64,000 bases of DNA from Lachnospiraceae bacterium (GTDB taxonomy: Bacteria; Bacillota; Clostridia; Lachnospirales; Lachnospiraceae): positions 316,767 through 380,766 of the forward strand of contig SVEE01000002.1 in NCBI GenBank assembly GCA_015057525.1, written 5' to 3'. Position numbers and translations under genes: made by a program. The notes under the pieces are model-generated. The model saw only the letters and a program-made list of their open reading frames with translations, was not told where the DNA came from and searched no databases. The first letter of the stretch is position 1. Each line of letters starts with the position of its first letter. Shown here in pieces: positions 18,238 to 27,967 of the stretch.

Positions 18238-20289
18238 TTAACCATTGATTTTTTTATTTTCACAAGTATAACCGCATGTTTCTACGGAGCATAAAAGTTT
18301 ATTTCCTTTTTCAACCATATATGAGCCACACTCAGGGCACGACTCCTTTGATGGCTTAGCCCATGACATAAAATCACATTCTGGGTTATCTATACAGCCA
18401 AAATATTTTCTGCCTTTTCTTGTTTTCTTTAAGACAATATCCTTCCCACATTTTGGACAATCTACATTTATTTTTACATAATGAGGTTTAGTATTTTTAC
18501 ACTCTGGGAATCCTGGGCAAGCAAGGAATTTACCATGTGGTCCATACTTAACCACCATCATTCTTCCGCACAAGTCACAAACCTCTTCCGAAACCTCGTC
18601 CTCTATTTTTATAGATTCAAGTTCATTATGCGCATTAGCAACAGACTCAGCTAAATCAGGATAAAAATTCCTTATAATTACCTTCCAGCCAATATCTCCT
18701 GTTTCAATATTGTCAAGCAAAGTCTCTACATTGGCAGTAAAGCTTGTATCCACAATTGCAGGGAAAGCAGTCTCCATAGTCTGATTAACCGCCTCTCCAA
18801 GCTCTGTAACATATAAATTCTTATTTTCCTTAACAATGTATCTTCTATTTATAATTGTTGTTATTGTAGGTGCATAGGTAGATGGTCTTCCTATGCCAAG
18901 TTCTTCCATGGCCTTAACGAGAAGAGATTCTGTGTAATGAGCTGGAGGCTGAGTAAAATGTTGTTTTTCATCAAAGCTGTCCAACTTTAAGATATCACCC
19001 TCATTAATATTACTTAATCTGTTGTTTTCTTCCTTTTCATCGTCAGGAGTGTAAACAGATAAAAATCCTTCAAATGCCACCTTCGAAGATGAAGATTTGA
19101 ATTTATACCCATTGGCATCAACTATTACTGTTTTAGTTTCATAAACAGCTGGAGCCATTCTACTAGCCAAAAATCTATTATATACTAACTGATATAATCT
19201 AAACTGTTCCCTTGACAGCTTATCCTTCAAGCTTGCCGGTGTAAGTTCAATATTCGTAGGTCTTATAGCCTCATGTGCATCCTGAATCTTCTTTCCTGTC
19301 TTAACAGACTTAATATCACCAACATATTCCTTACCGAACTTATCCTCTACATATTCTTTTGCAGCTTTATCCGCTTCATCAGAAACTCTTATGGAATCAG
19401 TTCTAAGGTATGTTATAAGAGCAATTGTACCATGACCTTTAACATCAACACCTTCATAAAGCTGCTGAGCAACTCGCATAGTTTTACTTGTTGAAAAATT
19501 AAGCTTTTTGCCAGCTTCCTGCTGGAGAGTACTAGTTGTAAATGGCACAGGTGGTTTCTTCGTTTTTTCAGTATTTTTTATTTCAGCAACCTTAAACTCT
19601 TTATTTTTTACCGCTTTTTTTACTTCATCAAGTTCTGTTTTTTTCAATCTATCCTTTGCATAATGAAAAGCCACTGGTTTTAAACCACTTACTGGCTTAA
19701 GCAATGCATCATAGCTCCAATACTCTTCAGGAATAAATGAATTTATCTCTTCCTCTCTGTCACATATAAGTTTTAAAGCAACGGACTGAACTCGTCCTGC
19801 GCTTAATCCTCTTTTTATCTTATCCCATAAAACCGGACTAATTGTATAACCAACCATACGATCAAGAACACGTCTCGCCTGTTGAGCATCAACAAGATTC
19901 ATATCAATATCGCGAGCTTCTTTTATTGAGGATTTAACTGCATTTTTTGTTATCTCATTGAATGTAATTCTCTTGTATTTTTTATTTTCAAGCTTAAGAG
20001 CAACTGACAAATGGTACGAAATAGCCTCACCCTCACGGTCAGGGTCAGTTGCAAGATACACTTTATCAGCTTTTTTTACAGCTTTTCTAAGCTCTGCTAA
20101 CAAATCGCCCTTACCTCTTATAGTTATATACTTAGGTTCAAAATCATTTTCTATATCAACACCCATCTGACTTTTAGGTAAATCCCTAACATGACCATTA
20201 GATGCTATAACCTCATAGTTTGTTCCTAAAAATTTCTTGATTGTCTTAGCCTTAGCCGGAGACTCTACTATTACCAGATTCTTCGCCAT
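18238..20289 (-). CDS. topA: DNA topoisomerase I
   Basis: 683 residues, type IA topoisomerase that relaxes negative supercoils. Toprim domain at the start (MAKNLVIVESPAKAKTIKKFLG, acidic DPDREGE), active-site tyrosine in ITYLRTDSIR, and three C-terminal zinc ribbons with CxxC pairs (CDLCG...CPGFPEC, CPKCG...CIDNPEC, CPECG...CGYTC). AAGGAG precedes the ATG by 8 bases. In many Firmicutes topA follows dprA, as here. Confidence 0.97.
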   Translation of the reverse strand: MAKNLVIVESPAKAKTIKKFLGTNYEVIASNGHVRDLPKSQMGVDIENDFEPKYITIRGKGDLLAELRKAVKKADKVYLATDPDREGEAISYHLSVALKLENKKYKRITFNEITKNAVKSSIKEARDIDMNLVDAQQARRVLDRMVGYTISPVLWDKIKRGLSAGRVQSVALKLICDREEEINSFIPEEYWSYDALLKPVSGLKPVAFHYAKDRLKKTELDEVKKAVKNKEFKVAEIKNTEKTKKPPVPFTTSTLQQEAGKKLNFSTSKTMRVAQQLYEGVDVKGHGTIALITYLRTDSIRVSDEADKAAKEYVEDKFGKEYVGDIKSVKTGKKIQDAHEAIRPTNIELTPASLKDKLSREQFRLYQLVYNRFLASRMAPAVYETKTVIVDANGYKFKSSSSKVAFEGFLSVYTPDDEKEENNRLSNINEGDILKLDSFDEKQHFTQPPAHYTESLLVKAMEELGIGRPSTYAPTITTIINRRYIVKENKNLYVTELGEAVNQTMETAFPAIVDTSFTANVETLLDNIETGDIGWKVIIRNFYPDLAESVANAHNELESIKIEDEVSEEVCDLCGRMMVVKYGPHGKFLACPGFPECKNTKPHYVKINVDCPKCGKDIVLKKTRKGRKYFGCIDNPECDFMSWAKPSKESCPECGSYMVEKGNKLLCSVETCGYTCENKKING

Positions 20290-20311
20290 TACTTTTGCTC
20301 CTTTTTTACCC

Positions 20312-20341
20312 CAATAATAAAATATTCTATATAAACGTCAT
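20312..20341 (-). promoter_or_regulatory. Weak candidate promoter of topA
   Basis: In the 163-base gap before topA the minus strand has TTGAAT, a 17-base spacer and TATAGA just upstream of the gene (coordinates approximate). Matches are 4/6 and 4/6, so it is only a candidate. The remainder of this gap is A/T-rich with no other clear element. Confidence 0.3.
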
Positions 20342-20452
20342 CCCTTTTATTCAAAGTCCTAAACGCAAACAACTATACACCTTTTTTTTATACTACGCAA
20401 GAAAATTTTAATTTATTAAAGAATTTTTCCTACTATTACGCATTTTAATATA

Positions 20453-21409
20453 TTATATAGAAATAATATAATAACCCTTAACAGGCTGTTTTATAATGTT
20501 TTTTTCTTCCATAATATAAAGAGTACTAATTGTGTTTGTTATACCTATTCCTGATTTTTGGATTATATCATCAATGTATTTGGGCTCTAAATCAAGAAAA
20601 TCATATATCATTTTCTCTATATCATTCATATCCCCTCTATTATTTAACAAATCATCCTTCTTTGAATCATCTTCCTTGTCTATAAAATTATTAGCATTTC
20701 TACACATTTCTCCTCCCATCAAATCCCATAGTACATCATCTGCTGATGTAACACAAAGAGCCCCCATTTTGAGAAGATTATTTGTCCCCTCACTGTTACT
20801 ATCATATGCTCTTCCTGGCACTGCATATACCTGTTTTCCTTGTTCCAAAGCATATTCTGCTGTTATAAGAGAACCACTTTTTCTCTTCGCTTCAACAACA
20901 ATCACACCATCTGAAAGAGCACTAATTATTCTGTTGCGCATAGGAAAATTCCCAGGAAAACTTTTTACATCGAGCCCATACTCAGAAATAATACATCCTT
21001 TCTTGTCTATTTCAGTGTATAAATCAATATTTTCTCTTGGATAGGTAACGTTAATCCCACATCCAAGCACACCTACCGTGTATCCTCCTGCCTCTAAAGC
21101 ACCTTTATGAGCTTGACTATCTATACCTTTGGCTAGACCACTTATAATATTTACTCCTGCCTTAGATAAATCTCTGGCAAGCTTCCTTGCCATTTCTTTT
21201 CCATAAGTACTCATGTTTCTTGAACCAACAATGGCTATATTTTTATTATTTAAATTAATGCTACCATCCAAATTTCCTCTTATATACAATCGCTTAGGAG
21301 GATTATGTATTTCTTTCAACTTTTGAGGAAAATCCTCATCATCTCTATTAATAATACGAATATTTCCTTTGTTCAATTTTTCTAACTCTTCATTACAAAC
21401 ACTATCCAT
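20453..21409 (-). CDS. dprA: DNA-processing protein DprA
   Basis: 318 residues. The Rossmann-like core is intact: IVGSRNMSTYGKEMARKLA, SGLAKGIDSQAHKGAL, TVGVLGCGINVTYPREN, FPMRNRIISALSDGVIVVEA. A C-terminal winged helix (about 250-318) follows. DprA loads RecA on incoming single-stranded DNA in transformation. It begins 3 bases after comM ends and is co-transcribed with it. Presence of dprA and comM alone does not prove natural competence, because both are common in non-competent clostridia. Confidence 0.95.
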   Translation of the reverse strand: MDSVCNEELEKLNKGNIRIINRDDEDFPQKLKEIHNPPKRLYIRGNLDGSINLNNKNIAIVGSRNMSTYGKEMARKLARDLSKAGVNIISGLAKGIDSQAHKGALEAGGYTVGVLGCGINVTYPRENIDLYTEIDKKGCIISEYGLDVKSFPGNFPMRNRIISALSDGVIVVEAKRKSGSLITAEYALEQGKQVYAVPGRAYDSNSEGTNNLLKMGALCVTSADDVLWDLMGGEMCRNANNFIDKEDDSKKDDLLNNRGDMNDIEKMIYDFLDLEPKYIDDIIQKSGIGITNTISTLYIMEEKNIIKQPVKGYYIISI

Positions 21410-21412
21410 AAT

Positions 21413-22939
21413 TTAATTCTCCTTATTTTTTATTCCATTTCTATAAAACAAAGCCTCCATCAAATGCTTCTCTCCGATTTCCTTACTTCCATCCAAATCA
21501 GCAATAGTTCGTGACAACTTTAATATTCTATGCGTTCCCCTAGCACTTAGTTCCATTGTTTTAAAGCTTTTTTCTAGCATTTTTTCTTCTTTTTCGCCCA
21601 AATGTATATATTTCTTAATTAGCTTCCCATCCAATTGAGAATTGAAATTAATACCATCCTCTTTATATCTTTTTCTCTGTATCTTTATAGCCGCCTCTAC
21701 CCTTTCCCTTATAGACATAGAATTTTCCTCAAAACCATTAGAAAAAAGTTCATCATATTCTATGGGTTTGACTTCGATATTCATGTCTATTCTGTCAAGT
21801 AGTGGTCCACTAACCCTTCCTTGATATCTCTTTATTTGTATTGAACTACAACTACATTTCTTCATGTTAGGATAAAATCCACAAGGGCATGGATTCATTG
21901 CTGCAACTAGCATAAAATCCGCTGGAAATACATATGATGCATTCACTCTTGATATTGTTATTTTTCTATCCTCCAGAGGCTGACGCATTACCTCTAAAAC
22001 ATTTTTGTTAAACTCAGGAATTTCATCAAGAAACAAAACCCCATTATGGGCAAGACTAACCTCTCCTGGTTTGGGAACCCTACCTCCACCTATCAAGGCA
22101 TAATTAGAAATTGTGTGATGTGGCGACCTAAACGGCCTTTCATAGATTAGTGCTCCGCTGTCGGGAAGCATTCCATTAATACTATAAATTTTAGTAACCT
22201 CAATACTCTCTTCAAAAGTAAGGCGAGGCATAATTGTAGGTAATCTCTTAGCAATCATAGACTTACCCGCTCCCGCTGCACCAGTCATCAATACGTTGTG
22301 AAATCCAGCTGCGGCTATTTCCATACCTCTTTTTAAAACTTGTTGACCTTTTATTTCCGAAAAATCCACATTATAGCATATGTCTTCATCAATAAATTTA
22401 TTGGTATTTATATACGGAGAAACATCTGACATTCCCTGTATATAATCTACTGCCTCCTGCAGTGTTTCTACACCAATTACTTTCATACCTTGAATAAGGC
22501 CAGCCTCTTCTTGATTTACCTTAGGAACAACGCAACAATTTATTCCTTTTTTATAACAATAATGAATCATAGGCAGGATTCCAGGCACTGAATTAACTCT
22601 TCCGTTTAAACTTAGTTCACCAATAATCACTGTATTTTCCATATCAACTTCTGGAACAATACCAAGAGACATAAGCACAGCTATGCTTATTGGCAAATCA
22701 AACCCTGAACCATCTTTTTTTAAGTCTGCTGGGGATAAATTAATTGTGATACGTTTGGGTGGTAAATAATAACCAGAATTTTTTAGAGCCGTTCTAACTC
22801 TTTCGCCGGCCTCCTTTACAGATGAGGATAGATAACCGACCATTGTGAATGTTGGCAAGCCGTCATGAATATCAGCTTCCACATTAACTGCTATACCGTC
22901 TATTCCATAGACGGCACAGCATAAAACTTTACTATACAT
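21413..22939 (-). CDS. comM: ComM/YifB family Mg-chelatase-like AAA+ ATPase
   Basis: 508 residues. An N-terminal Lon-like substrate domain (about 1-170), an AAA+ domain with Walker A TGAAGAGKSMIAKRLP and Walker B VLFLDEIPEFNK, a zinc-binding insert (CPCGFYPNMKKCSCS) and a C-terminal lid. ComM-type helicases promote branch migration during integration of donor DNA. Directly upstream of dprA. Confidence 0.93.
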   Translation of the reverse strand: MYSKVLCCAVYGIDGIAVNVEADIHDGLPTFTMVGYLSSSVKEAGERVRTALKNSGYYLPPKRITINLSPADLKKDGSGFDLPISIAVLMSLGIVPEVDMENTVIIGELSLNGRVNSVPGILPMIHYCYKKGINCCVVPKVNQEEAGLIQGMKVIGVETLQEAVDYIQGMSDVSPYINTNKFIDEDICYNVDFSEIKGQQVLKRGMEIAAAGFHNVLMTGAAGAGKSMIAKRLPTIMPRLTFEESIEVTKIYSINGMLPDSGALIYERPFRSPHHTISNYALIGGGRVPKPGEVSLAHNGVLFLDEIPEFNKNVLEVMRQPLEDRKITISRVNASYVFPADFMLVAAMNPCPCGFYPNMKKCSCSSIQIKRYQGRVSGPLLDRIDMNIEVKPIEYDELFSNGFEENSMSIRERVEAAIKIQRKRYKEDGINFNSQLDGKLIKKYIHLGEKEEKMLEKSFKTMELSARGTHRILKLSRTIADLDGSKEIGEKHLMEALFYRNGIKNKEN

Positions 22940-22994
22940 ATTTTGCTCCCTTTCTACCTCTCCAGGAGCCTAAATAAATAATGCTTTACATTAA

Positions 22995-23558
22995 TTATTT
23001 CTTTTGAACACTATATCCAAATTTCCCTATTTTTTCTCCAAGAGTAAAATACTCTCCATGGGAATATGCAACTAAATCGGCAGCCTGCAAATCGAACTTG
23101 CCTTTATCATCCATATATTTCTTGTCTACACACACTGCAGTAACCTCAGCAAGAAACATATCATGAGAACCTAATTCAATAACATTTTTCACCTTACATT
23201 CTATATTTACAGGACTCTCCTCTATAAGTGGAACATTTACAGTCTGAGCTTTCCCCTTCGTGAGTTTCATCTCAGAAAATTTATCTATATCTCTACCTGA
23301 TTTTACACCACAGTAATCCATTGCATATGTAAGGTCTCTATTAATAAGATTAATTACGAATTCACCATTCTTGGTTAAAAGCTGATGAGAATATCTTGAT
23401 TTTCTAACTGAAATCGAAACCATGGCTGGGTCAGAATTAATTGTACCAGCCCATGCAATCGTAATTATATTATCATTACCTTTACCGTCACCTACTGTTA
23501 CCATAACAGCAGGTACTGGATATAGCATATTTCCCGGTTTCCATACTTCTTTTGACAT
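22995..23558 (-). CDS. Flavin reductase-like FMN-binding protein
   Basis: 187 residues from the ATG at 23556-23558, with GGAGG 5 bases upstream. It shows the flavin reductase/FMN-binding split-barrel pattern: YPVPAVMVTVGDGKGNDNIITIAWAGTINSDPAMVSISVRKSRYSHQLL and later EFVINLINRDL. Probably binds FMN and reduces it with NAD(P)H or serves as an electron carrier; substrate unknown. It starts 12 bases after the alarmone synthetase ends, likely the same transcript. Confidence 0.85.
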   Translation of the reverse strand: MSKEVWKPGNMLYPVPAVMVTVGDGKGNDNIITIAWAGTINSDPAMVSISVRKSRYSHQLLTKNGEFVINLINRDLTYAMDYCGVKSGRDIDKFSEMKLTKGKAQTVNVPLIEESPVNIECKVKNVIELGSHDMFLAEVTAVCVDKKYMDDKGKFDLQAADLVAYSHGEYFTLGEKIGKFGYSVQKK

Positions 23559-23570
23559 ACTAACCTCCAA

Positions 23571-24236
23571 CTATTCGAGCATATGTCGAATCTCTTGCAT
23601 TTTATAATCCATTGCTGTACTCATATCAGCACATTTTTTTAATTCCTGTGCGATTATCTCAGGATGTTTTAAATTATCCTTCTTATATTTTAACTTATGA
23701 TCAAGACTTGCCCAAAAATCCATAGCAATGGTTCTGAACTGAACCTCAACCTTCATATATTTCTTCTCTTTTGAAAGGAATATAGGAATCTCGACAATTA
23801 AATGTAAACTTCTATATCCATTAGGCTTAGGATTTCTTATATAATCCTTAACACATACAACATTAATATCATCCTGATCCGTTAACAAATCAGCTAATAT
23901 ATAGATATCCTCAGGAAAAGAACAAATTACTCTTATGCCTGCTATATCTGTTAAGTTTTCCTCTATATTTTCAACTGTGAGAGGTAAACCTTTTTTCTTC
24001 ATCTTATCAATAATACTAATTGGCTGCTTCAATCTACTCTTTATTGATTCAAATGGATTTCTATTATGTTGAAGCGCAAATTCTGTATTAAGAACTTTTA
24101 ATTTTGTTTCGATTTCCATTAAAGCACATTCATATTTCATCATCAAATCTATAAATGGCTGCATACTCTTCAAAGAACCCTCCGCATTATCGGAGCTTCT
24201 TAATAATTCCATATTTATTCCACTTGTAGCACTCAT
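23571..24236 (-). CDS. Small alarmone synthetase (GTP pyrophosphokinase)
   Basis: 221 residues with only a RelA/SpoT synthetase domain: DIAGIRVICSFPEDIY, the RNPKPNGYRSLHLIV loop, and EVQFRTIAMDFWASLDHKLKY. There is no hydrolase or C-terminal regulatory domain. It would transfer pyrophosphate from ATP to GDP or GTP, making (p)ppGpp in response to stress at the transcription level, like YjbM/SasB of Bacillus. Neighbouring genes do not give a more specific cue. Confidence 0.92.
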   Translation of the reverse strand: MSATSGINMELLRSSDNAEGSLKSMQPFIDLMMKYECALMEIETKLKVLNTEFALQHNRNPFESIKSRLKQPISIIDKMKKKGLPLTVENIEENLTDIAGIRVICSFPEDIYILADLLTDQDDINVVCVKDYIRNPKPNGYRSLHLIVEIPIFLSKEKKYMKVEVQFRTIAMDFWASLDHKLKYKKDNLKHPEIIAQELKKCADMSTAMDYKMQEIRHMLE

Positions 24237-24255
24237 GTAACCACCCTACCTTTAC

Positions 24256-25239
24256 TTAAGTCGGTAATTTCTTAAGAGCTTGCATAAACAACTCTTTTAT
24301 TTTACCATCATAACCTCTTCCTATTTTTTTAAGAGTTTCATCATCAATAAATCCCCCTGCCATTGCAGCATGTCCGCCACCTGAACCTATACCTGACAAA
24401 GCATCGAAAATAAGTTTTCCCGCGTCAATCTCTGGTCTCTCGCTTCTTACAGAAAATTTGATACCTGAGCTATTTACGGAATATACTATAGCTACATCAA
24501 CCACATCAAGTGACAATATAAAATCAGAAATAATACCTACTAATGAATTTGGACATTCAAATGGCATATATGTAAATCCTACATAATCAAAAACCTCAAT
24601 GTTTTCTATGGCTGCAGCATAGGCTTTTAAATCATGAAATTCTATAGTTGAACTATACATATCATGAAGCTTATGCCAATCAGCATAATTATGAACATAG
24701 GCAATCATATCCATATCCAGTGATGTAGTTCCTCTTATTAAATCATCTGTATCCATTTTGATTCCATAAGCTAAAGCTGTTGCTACGTTCTCATCCATAG
24801 GAGTGTTAGTTTTGTAATAGTAGCTAGCAACTATACTCGCACATGCACCTGTTATTGTTATGTCTGTATATACGTAATCCTCTGTTTTCTTGAAAACCGG
24901 ATGATGATCAACACAACCAATCTCAATTCCAGGAAGATTTGTTGTATTTGCATTTGGTTTTTGACAATCTACATGAACAATATAATCAGATTCCTGCATA
25001 TTTTCTATTTCTTCATAGGAATATATCTCTATACCAAATGCATCCATCATTTTTCTTGTATTAAATCTATCAATACTTCCCACATAGCATATAGTAGATT
25101 TTACATCATAGTACTCAAGAAATTTTTGCAATCCAAATGCACTTGCTATAGCATCTGGATCTGGAAAATTATGTGTTTGTAAATATACCTTATGTCCTTT
25201 TAAAAGTTCAATTAATTCATTTGGATTTTTACCCTGCAT
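24256..25239 (-). CDS. DHH/DHHA1 family phosphoesterase
   Basis: 327 residues. DHH motifs are visible: THNFPDPDAIASA, an aspartate-containing HVDCQ, and CVDHHPVF; near the C-terminus the DHHA1 signature GIGSGGGHAAMAGGF. Such stand-alone proteins degrade short oligonucleotides (nanoRNA) or cyclic dinucleotide products with manganese. Closest by length and layout to NrnA-type enzymes, but substrate cannot be told from sequence. Confidence 0.85.
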   Translation of the reverse strand: MQGKNPNELIELLKGHKVYLQTHNFPDPDAIASAFGLQKFLEYYDVKSTICYVGSIDRFNTRKMMDAFGIEIYSYEEIENMQESDYIVHVDCQKPNANTTNLPGIEIGCVDHHPVFKKTEDYVYTDITITGACASIVASYYYKTNTPMDENVATALAYGIKMDTDDLIRGTTSLDMDMIAYVHNYADWHKLHDMYSSTIEFHDLKAYAAAIENIEVFDYVGFTYMPFECPNSLVGIISDFILSLDVVDVAIVYSVNSSGIKFSVRSERPEIDAGKLIFDALSGIGSGGGHAAMAGGFIDDETLKKIGRGYDGKIKELFMQALKKLPT

Positions 25240-25265
25240 ATCTATTACCTAAAAGCTTATCAGGC

Positions 25266-26009
25266 CTAATAATATACCCTCTTAAGGCATAATCCTTTAG
25301 CCGGCGCAAGCATTGAAAAAGCTTTTTTATCCTTTTTATTTAATATGTCTATCAACTGCTCCTCTGTTAAATCCCCTGTTCCAATCATAACAATTGCTGC
25401 AGTTAATTTCCTTACCATGTGATATAAAAAACCTTCCCCCAAAAAGGTAATTCTAATGTAATTATTATCTTTTTCTATTGAAATATTTTCAATGGTTCTA
25501 ACTGTAGATTTTTTTCCTTTCATATCCGAGAAGCTTGCAAAATCATGTCTACCCACTAATATATTTACAGCAGACTGCATCTTATCTACATCCAAAAAAT
25601 GGCAATAATTCCAAGAATATTTCCTAGTAAATACATCTGCCTTATCAGATGTATCTATACTGTAAACATATTCCTTTTTTTTAGCTGAAAGTCTCGCATG
25701 AAAACGCTTATCTACAACACACGCTTCAATAACCTTAATATCCTCAGGAAGATATCTGTTAAGATAATCTTTTATTTCTGATGGTTCCTTATCTGTATTT
25801 ATGTGAAAATTGGCGGTTTGTCCCATAGCATGTACTCCTGAATCAGTTCTTCCTGAGCCATGAATTTCCACATTATAATCTAAATTTAGCATGTTTTTTA
25901 ATACCAAAGAAATCTTAGTTTCTATAGTATTATCTGTATTACCCTGTCTCTGCCATCCACTATATCTTGTTCCATCATATTGCAAGGTAATTAATATATT
26001 CTTATCCAC
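25266..26009 (-). CDS. truA: tRNA pseudouridine(38-40) synthase TruA
   Basis: 247 residues, full length. Start ITLQYDGTRYSGWQRQ and the catalytic aspartate in GSGRTDSGVHAMGQ are diagnostic; LGEGFLYHMVRKLTAAIVMIGTG completes the signature. It modifies the anticodon stem of many tRNAs. Last gene of the block that starts further upstream at 26654 or beyond. Confidence 0.97.
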   Translation of the reverse strand: MDKNILITLQYDGTRYSGWQRQGNTDNTIETKISLVLKNMLNLDYNVEIHGSGRTDSGVHAMGQTANFHINTDKEPSEIKDYLNRYLPEDIKVIEACVVDKRFHARLSAKKKEYVYSIDTSDKADVFTRKYSWNYCHFLDVDKMQSAVNILVGRHDFASFSDMKGKKSTVRTIENISIEKDNNYIRITFLGEGFLYHMVRKLTAAIVMIGTGDLTEEQLIDILNKKDKKAFSMLAPAKGLCLKRVYY

Positions 26010-26033
26010 AGTTATTCCTCATTAATAGATAGT

Positions 26034-26180
26034 TTAGCAACATTTACAGAGCAAAATATACGCTGCAAAAAGCATCAGCATAACTACTAGAAATTCTGTA
26101 AATCCGCTTACAAAATATGATATCAAAATTCCCACTGCCATAAAAAGCATGGCATAACCAAGCAAAGCTCGCACAAACAT
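26034..26180 (-). CDS. Small two-helix membrane protein (48 residues)
   Basis: An intact reading frame begins at ATG 26178-26180, with GGATGG 7 bases upstream, and ends 24 bases before truA. The protein (starting MFVRALLGYAMLFMAVG, ending YILLCKCC) has two hydrophobic segments (about residues 5-24 and 28-43) joined by SGFTE, and a terminal Cys-Lys-Cys-Cys. It fills most of the otherwise empty gap between gerW and truA. I do not recognise a family. The hydrophobic pattern, codon-like composition and start site make it likely real. Confidence 0.6.
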   Translation of the reverse strand: MFVRALLGYAMLFMAVGILISYFVSGFTEFLVVMLMLFAAYILLCKCC

Positions 26181-26246
26181 ATAACAGCCATCCAAAATCA
26201 ACTTATATAATTATATGTTTGAGTCTGGGAAATAAGAATCAATAAT

Positions 26247-26654
26247 CTATATTGTTTCTTCCTTAGATGCTTCGTCAATAGCCTTATTTATAGCTTCTTC
26301 CTCTTCTGGATTCTTATTCTTTGAAACAGCACTAGTAACCTTATCAACGATATCAGGAACCATATCTATAATTTTAGTGATAGTATCTTCTCCCTTTACG
26401 CTGACCATTCTAGCACGACCATTCTGAATTACTAAAACTGCAGATGGAGACATCTTTCCTCCCATTCCACCTCCAGCTGAGTTGCTGTTGCCACCCTTTG
26501 CAAAGGCCCCTGCAGCCACACCAAAGTTAACATCAACCAAAGGTAAAATAATTGTATCTCCTATTTGTGTAGGCTCACCTACAACTGTCTTTGTTGTAAG
26601 CATTGCATCCATTCCTTTAAAAAGTGAGCCAACTGTCTGATTAAAATCTGCCAT
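26247..26654 (-). CDS. ytfJ: GerW family sporulation protein YtfJ
   Basis: 135 residues from the ATG at 26652-26654: GAGGAGG lies 8 bases upstream, and a longer in-frame reading would include that site. Family sequence is clear: ADFNQTVGSLFKGMDAMLTTKTVVGEP, FGVAAGAFAKG and a glycine-rich GGGMGGKMSPSAVLVIQNG. In Bacillus GerW/YtfJ is a forespore protein needed for germination. Paired with ytfI just upstream, as in Bacillus. Confidence 0.92.
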   Translation of the reverse strand: MADFNQTVGSLFKGMDAMLTTKTVVGEPTQIGDTIILPLVDVNFGVAAGAFAKGGNSNSAGGGMGGKMSPSAVLVIQNGRARMVSVKGEDTITKIIDMVPDIVDKVTSAVSKNKNPEEEEAINKAIDEASKEETI

Positions 26655-26678
26655 ATTAACAACCTCCTCTAAATACAT

Positions 26679-27620
26679 TTATATTTTTTTAGCCATTTTT
26701 ATTGTTTGCCAAATATATTTTTTTAGTACTATTCGTACCACATAACCTAATACTATTCTACCCTTAAGATATATCTTACCTTCTATTACCTTCTCATAAA
26801 AATCCGGTTCTAAAGAAAAATCTTTCTGATATACAAATGGTAGCAAGCTCATATATCCTGTAATTTGACCTGTTTTAGCTGGATCTCCGAAACCATATCT
26901 AAGTCTACCCTTTATTTTCTTCGGGGCAATATGTTTTAACAATCCAACAATATATTTCTTTAAGTATGCTCTTGTTCTCACTGTGCAATTCATATTCCAA
27001 AACTTTTTGAATCGCTGAATTTTTTTGTCTAACTTTGCCTTTTTTTCTTCAATATCTGAAACTATCTTGTTAGGATTTAGTTTCTTTGCAGAATCAGCCA
27101 TACCCTGAGCCAGTTTCTTAGCTCTACCAGACAGTTTTTTCTCATCATCTTCTAAGATATCATCTTCGTCATCCCATAAATCATAAGAATCTGCAGTGGA
27201 TGACTCTGGTTCTTCTACAGAAGTATCATTAATAATGTCTTCTTCTGACTTTTCAGGTTCTTCATTTTTAATATTTGAAGCACCAGTTTCTTCTTTCGTA
27301 GACTCTTTGACTTTCTTAGTCTTGGTTTTCTTGATTTTTTTAGGTTTCTTCTTATCCGGCTTATCCTTTTTCTTAAGAGTTATGCCAAATATTTTTATGA
27401 CCGTGTCTACATTTTTTTCATTTTTATTATAATTAACAAGTACAGACACAATTAAATATTTTATCTTTGCTTTTACCGTAATATTTTCATCCATATTAGC
27501 ATCAGCCGAATACTTTATTGGAGCAAATAACACAAGTAAGAGCAAAAGTAACACTAAACCAATCAAGCCAAGTATAATCCATAATAAAATTTTTAGTATA
27601 AGTAATAATACTTGGAGCAT
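26679..27620 (-). CDS. ytfI: DUF2953 membrane protein (YtfI-like)
   Basis: 313 residues. A very hydrophobic N-terminal helix (about residues 3-33) is followed by the DUF2953 opening APIKYSADANMDENITVKAKIKYLIVSV. A lysine-rich then acidic linker (about 85-165) and a C-terminal part with RYGFGDPAKTGQITGYMSLLP, which is typical. Function unknown; genomic pairing with ytfJ suggests a sporulation role. Confidence 0.82.
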   Translation of the reverse strand: MLQVLLLILKILLWIILGLIGLVLLLLLLVLFAPIKYSADANMDENITVKAKIKYLIVSVLVNYNKNEKNVDTVIKIFGITLKKKDKPDKKKPKKIKKTKTKKVKESTKEETGASNIKNEEPEKSEEDIINDTSVEEPESSTADSYDLWDDEDDILEDDEKKLSGRAKKLAQGMADSAKKLNPNKIVSDIEEKKAKLDKKIQRFKKFWNMNCTVRTRAYLKKYIVGLLKHIAPKKIKGRLRYGFGDPAKTGQITGYMSLLPFVYQKDFSLEPDFYEKVIEGKIYLKGRIVLGYVVRIVLKKYIWQTIKMAKKI

Positions 27621-27629
27621 ATTCTCACC

Positions 27630-27944
27630 CTATATCCCTAAAAATCCTTTTGCGTCATTTAAATATCCCGCATCATACATATTTTGAATAATTTCCATCA
27701 CAAGCTCACTTGCCATAGATTTATTTGCAGCAAGACCAATTACGCATATATCATCTTCTATTTTTTTGTAAAATGGTTGAAGCAACTGGTCATATTTGTA
27801 TATTTCCAGTATTCCATCTCCAAATAAAGGCAAGGTAACAACATGAAGATCCTTTATAATCTTACCTTTTTGCATTCTTTTTAATACTTTATCAATTTTT
27901 CGGTCTGTTAAACCATATGTATAAAGTGAATCAATTATCTTCAC
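27630..27944 (-). CDS. Uncharacterised protein (105 residues)
   Basis: Read from the GTG at 27942-27944, because GGGTGG lies 5 bases upstream; a TTG four codons earlier is the alternative. Soluble mixed alpha/beta protein starting VKIIDSLYTYGLTDRKIDKVLKRMQKG, with an ILEIYKYDQLLQPFYKK middle part. No domain recognised. It is 23 bases from the upstream 468-residue gene and 9 bases from ytfI, so it belongs to the same transcript. Confidence 0.7.
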   Translation of the reverse strand: MKIIDSLYTYGLTDRKIDKVLKRMQKGKIIKDLHVVTLPLFGDGILEIYKYDQLLQPFYKKIEDDICVIGLAANKSMASELVMEIIQNMYDAGYLNDAKGFLGI

Positions 27945-27967
27945 GCTACCACCCAAACTTTCTGGTT

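Noticed and set aside
20453-22939. Evidence for natural competence
   Set aside because: dprA and comM are common in clostridia that are not known to be transformable; no uptake genes are in the window.
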